Source: Oscillospiraceae bacterium (GTDB lineage: Bacteria; Bacillota; Clostridia; Oscillospirales; Oscillospiraceae). From it: 7,342 bases of DNA. The position numbers and the translations under genes were made by a program. The stretch lies in assembly GCA_902783825.1 (NCBI GenBank), contig CACZSJ010000234.1:1-7342 (forward strand). The letters are read 5' to 3'. The notes beneath the pieces are model-generated. The model was not told the DNA's origin, made no database searches, and worked only from the letters and a program-made list of their open reading frames with translations. Below, in pieces: positions 6,274 to 7,342 of this stretch; within the stretch, counting starts at the first letter, position 1; every line of letters starts with the position of its first letter.

Positions 6274-7342
6274 ATGAAGGATATTATTCTCTGCAAGCTG
6301 GGGGAGATCGTGCTCAAGGGGCTCAATCGCCGCAGCTTTGAACAAAAGCTCATGGGCAACGTGCGCCGGAGGCTTCTGGGGCTGGGCAAGTTCCGGCTGA
6401 GCCTGATGCAGTCCACCCTCTACGTGGAGCCGGAGGACGAGAGCGCCGATATGGACGCGGCCTTTGACGCCCTGCAGGACGTGTTCGGCATCATCAAGCT
6501 CAGCCGTGCCGCCGGCTGCGAAAAGGACAAGGACGCCATCGCCGCCCTGGCCATCGCCTATCTCCGGGAGGAGATGCTGCGCGCCGGGAGCTTTAAGGTG
6601 GAGTCCAAGCGCAGCGACAAGAGCTTCCCCATGACCAGCCTCGAGCTGAGCCGCTACGTGGGCGGCGCCCTGGCCGAGGCCTATCCCGGCTGCCGGGTGG
6701 ACGTGCACGCGCCGGAGCTGATGGTGCATCTGGAGGTGCGCGACACCGCCGCCTACGTCCACGCCGCCCCGGTCCAGGGGGCCGGCGGCATGCCCGTGGG
6801 CTCCAACGGCACGGCGGTGAGCTTGCTGTCCGGCGGCATCGACAGCCCCGTGTCCAGCTATATGATCGCCAAGCGGGGCGTGCATCTGATCCCGGTGCAT
6901 TTCTTCTCCTTCCCCTATACCTCCCAGCAGGCCAAGGAGAAGGTGATCGAGCTGGGGCAGATCCTGACCCGCTACTGTGGAAACATGACCCTGGAGGTGG
7001 TGCCCTTTACCCGCATCCAGGAGGAGATCCGGGACAAGTGCCCGGAGGAATACTTTACGCTGATCATGCGCCGCTTTATGATGCGCATCGCCCAGCGGAT
7101 CGCCCGAGACTGCAAGGCCTCGGCCATCGTCACCGGGGAGAATCTGGGTCAGGTGGCCAGCCAGACCATGGAGGCCATGGCTTCCACCCAGGCGGTGCTG
7201 CAGCTGCCGGTGCTGCAGCCGCTGATCGGCATGGACAAGGAGGAGATCGTGACCCTGGCCCGGAAGATCGGCACCTTCGACACCTCCATCCTGCCGTACG
7301 AGGACTGCTGCACCGTCTTTACCCCGCGGCATCCCCGAACCC
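6274..7342 (+). CDS. thiI: tRNA 4-thiouridine synthase ThiI, C-terminus cut by the window edge
   Basis: The reading frame runs open from ATG 6274 to the right edge, giving 356 residues and one extra base with no stop. AAGGA at 6264-6268 lies five bases before the start. ThiI adenylates U8 of tRNA and transfers sulfur to make 4-thiouridine, and in many bacteria it also supplies sulfur for thiamine thiazole. The N-terminus has KLGEIVLKGLNR (residues 8-19) within a ferredoxin-like region, followed by a THUMP RNA-binding domain (about 60-165) and a PP-loop ATPase with SGGIDS at 186-191. YEDCCTVF near residues 342-349 holds adjacent cysteines C345 and C346, as in Firmicutes-type ThiI. Firmicutes ThiI usually ends near 390-400 residues without a rhodanese domain, so little is probably missing, but this cannot be seen. 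The usual nearby cysteine desulfurase partner is not upstream; comM is, 39 bases away. Confidence 0.94.
   Translation, partial: MKDIILCKLGEIVLKGLNRRSFEQKLMGNVRRRLLGLGKFRLSLMQSTLYVEPEDESADMDAAFDALQDVFGIIKLSRAAGCEKDKDAIAALAIAYLREEMLRAGSFKVESKRSDKSFPMTSLELSRYVGGALAEAYPGCRVDVHAPELMVHLEVRDTAAYVHAAPVQGAGGMPVGSNGTAVSLLSGGIDSPVSSYMIAKRGVHLIPVHFFSFPYTSQQAKEKVIELGQILTRYCGNMTLEVVPFTRIQEEIRDKCPEEYFTLIMRRFMMRIAQRIARDCKASAIVTGENLGQVASQTMEAMASTQAVLQLPVLQPLIGMDKEEIVTLARKIGTFDTSILPYEDCCTVFTPRHPRT

Noticed and set aside
4684..7332. 882-codon open frame on the minus strand opposite comM and thiI
   Set aside because: Its His-, Gly-, Gln- and Leu-rich translation has no recognisable domain, and it lies exactly opposite two well-supported genes. 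Long stop-free antisense frames are expected from GC-rich codon use.

Overview
This window is GC-rich, Gram-positive-type bacterial chromosome. Every gene lies on the + strand, gaps are short, and strong AAGGAGG-type ribosome binding sites precede the genes. The gene set (a clostridial-type class B PBP2, then a methylglyoxal synthase family gene, then hisS-aspS, a comM/yifB-type AAA+ gene and a ThiI) suggests a high-GC member of the Clostridia, perhaps Oscillospiraceae/Ruminococcaceae-like. That placement is an inference from gene content and protein style, not a search result. No mobile element, CRISPR array, tRNA or rRNA was seen.

Layout. 1-897: C-terminal transpeptidase part of an elongation PBP (PBP2/MrdA), cut by the left edge, with all three catalytic motifs visible. 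898-1029: intergenic region with a perfect TATAAT -10 box, a candidate leader hairpin and a strong ribosome binding site. 1030-1434: a 134-residue methylglyoxal synthase family protein. 1435-1521: a GC-rich stem followed by six Ts (probable terminator) and a second long stem-loop in front of hisS. 1522-7342: a tightly packed run of hisS (HisRS), aspS (AspRS), comM/yifB (AAA+ Mg-chelatase-like) and thiI (tRNA 4-thiouridine synthase, cut by the right edge). Gaps here are 13, 44 and 39 bases and no terminator is visible between genes, so one transcript is likely. Its theme is tRNA charging and tRNA modification, with the competence-type AAA+ gene inside.

Most of the window is ordinary housekeeping sequence. 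The best candidate for something unusual is the methylglyoxal synthase-like gene. Its fold-defining segments are well kept, but the residue matching the E. coli catalytic base Asp71 is Ala, the one matching His98 is Phe, and several phosphate-pocket residues differ. It looks like an intact, expressed protein that may no longer make methylglyoxal. Secondary points are the HisRS, which resembles the archaeal/eukaryotic/Bacteroidetes sequence style more than the common bacterial one; the AspRS, which resembles the alphaproteobacterial style and has an unusual anticodon-domain loop; and the structured DNA around the mgsA and hisS leaders.
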